Shown one piece after another: positions 63,205 through 64,000 of a stretch of 64,000 nt of DNA. Source of the stretch: Sandaracinus amylolyticus (lineage in GTDB: Bacteria; Myxococcota_A; Polyangia; Polyangiales; Sandaracinaceae); contig NZ_CP011125.1 in NCBI RefSeq assembly GCF_000737325.1, positions 4,030,001 through 4,094,000 on the forward strand, in the 5' to 3' direction. Under the pieces are notes generated by a model. It did no database searches, was not told where the DNA came from, and saw nothing but the letters and a program-made list of their open reading frames with translations. Position 1 is the stretch's first letter; the number at the start of each line of letters is the position of its first letter. The position numbers were made by a program, and so were the translations under genes.

Positions 63205-64000
63205 TCAGCGCCCCATGCGCGCGTCGAGGCGCTCGAGCTTCTCGGGCGCGACGAGGTTGTGCAGCACCGCGATGCCGCCCTCCGCGTCGAGCTCGGCCCA
63301 CATGACGACGCGATTCGCGATCGGCGGCGGGCGCGGTGGCAGGCGCGCGTCGAGCGCGGGCGTGTGGTTGAGCTCGATCCAGCGCGTCTCGATCGGCGGC
63401 GGCGTGATCTTCGCGAGGTTGAAGAGGAACGTGAGGACCTTCTCGATGCCGACCACCGGGACGAGCGCAGCGCGAACGCGCCCCGCGCCGTCCTGCACGA
63501 TGCGCACGTCCACCGCGAGCAAACGACGCGTCGCTTCGACGTCGCCGCGCGCGAGCGCCTCGAGCAGCGCCGCGAGCGCGACGCCGTTCTGCACGCGCGT
63601 TTCGCGCGAGAGCGTGTGCGCGGGCGCGTGCTCCGCGATCGTCTTCCGCGCGCGGTGCAGCGCGACCTTCACGCTCCCGACGGTGGACTCGAGCGCCTCC
63701 GCGGTCTCCGCCTCGCCGAGCTCGAGCACGTCGCGCAGCACGAGCACCGCGCGCTGGTGCGGCGTCAGGTGCTCCATCGCGACGAGCAGCGCGTACGACG
63801 CGATCTCGCGCCGCTCGACCTCGTCGATGCTCGCGTCGGTGAGCGCGGGCTCGGGCAGCCACGGGCCCACGTAGGCCTCGCGCTTGCGGCGTCGCAGCGC
63901 GTCGCGCGCGAGGTTCACCGCGACGCGCACCAGCCACGGCCGCAGCGGCGCGTCGAGATCCGCAGGCGGGCGCTCCAGCGCGCGCACCAGCGTGTCCTGC
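63205..64000 (-). CDS. ECF41-type sigma factor, C-terminal part
   Basis: At least 265 codons in the window; the gene runs off the right edge, and the frame is open through QDTLVRALERP, typical of the end of sigma region 2. WLPEP (in YVGPWLPEPALTD) links sigma-2 and sigma-4, a mark of ECF41. Region 4 contains LTPHQRAVLVLRDVLELGEA and VGSVKVALHRARKTI. A C-terminal NTF2/SnoaL-like domain of about 120 residues follows with NLVAPEKLERL, matching the conserved NPDKL motif that controls ECF41 activity. Such factors usually lack a classical anti-sigma and are regulated by this own domain. Confidence 0.88.
   Translation of the reverse strand, partial: QDTLVRALERPPADLDAPLRPWLVRVAVNLARDALRRRKREAYVGPWLPEPALTDASIDEVERREIASYALLVAMEHLTPHQRAVLVLRDVLELGEAETAEALESTVGSVKVALHRARKTIAEHAPAHTLSRETRVQNGVALAALLEALARGDVEATRRLLAVDVRIVQDGAGRVRAALVPVVGIEKVLTFLFNLAKITPPPIETRWIELNHTPALDARLPPRPPPIANRVVMWAELDAEGGIAVLHNLVAPEKLERLDARMGR

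Overview
The window is a very GC-rich, densely packed piece of bacterial chromosome with about 54 protein genes (two cut by the window ends) and no rRNA, tRNA, prophage, insertion sequence or CRISPR array that I could recognise. The gene content points to Myxococcota, most likely a Polyangia/Sandaracinus-like organism. The signs are two Ser/Thr protein kinases (one with the HRDVTPEN catalytic loop), a protein of the myxobacterial TIGR02265 (DUF2378) family, RCC1-repeat and Cys-rich lipoproteins, FHA proteins, and a response regulator with a long Pro/Ala linker. This is inferred from families, not from a database search.

Layout. 1-4.6 kb: acyl-CoA dehydrogenase (partial), 7TM-HD phosphohydrolase, Ser/Thr kinase, GT-C type membrane protein. 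4.7-6.9 kb: three overlapping or adjacent envelope-stress type genes (anchored coiled-coil protein, DUF1469/holin-like, DUF3618 with 11-residue repeats). 7-12.4 kb: YqgE/AlgH, a CBM9-like lipoprotein, Ffh, an RCC1 lipoprotein. 12.4-12.9 kb: a 41/42-bp tandem repeat array. 13.1-23.9 kb: a co-directional run of inositol monophosphatase, GH3 acyl-adenylating enzyme, myo-inositol-1-phosphate synthase, StrS-type aminotransferase, LPG-synthase-type membrane protein, MMPL/RND exporter and an MCE protein fused to a likely outer-membrane barrel. This reads as a candidate inositol/aminocyclitol lipid synthesis and export locus.

24-31 kb: a secreted protein, then FHA-zinc ribbon, CPBP protease and FHA-EAL in a row, then a converging stand-alone homologue of the N-terminal part of RNA polymerase beta-prime (RpoC), and a PHP/DUF3604 protein. 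31.2-34.4 kb: a 22-bp repeat array and two tandem membrane histidine kinases with no response regulator. 34.5-44.6 kb: a secreted protein, an unusual PP-repeat envelope protein overlapping hisS, a VWA/MoxR pair, TIGR02265 plus Ser/Thr kinase, and a DUF2325-like protein. 44.6-54.3 kb: ABC exporter, MEST-like hydrolase, lipoprotein, double-domain ALDH16 with deoC, cardiolipin synthase, AraC regulator, hemerythrin. 54.6-64 kb: Pcm and Zn-alcohol dehydrogenase, lipoprotein, PEP-mutase-like enzyme, ValS, response regulator, TrmB, a membrane protein, and an ECF41-type sigma factor (partial).

Two sequence-level themes stand out. First, several genes start 6-8 nt after a TANNNT hexamer with no Shine-Dalgarno, the signature of leaderless transcription; I used it to choose some starts. 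Second, the gene-free stretches hold repeat families with small hairpins: the 41/42-bp array, the 22-bp array, a CTGGA...TCCAG family, and a stop-codon-abutting hairpin element present twice. The most unusual gene is the RpoC-N-like protein at 28253-29152.
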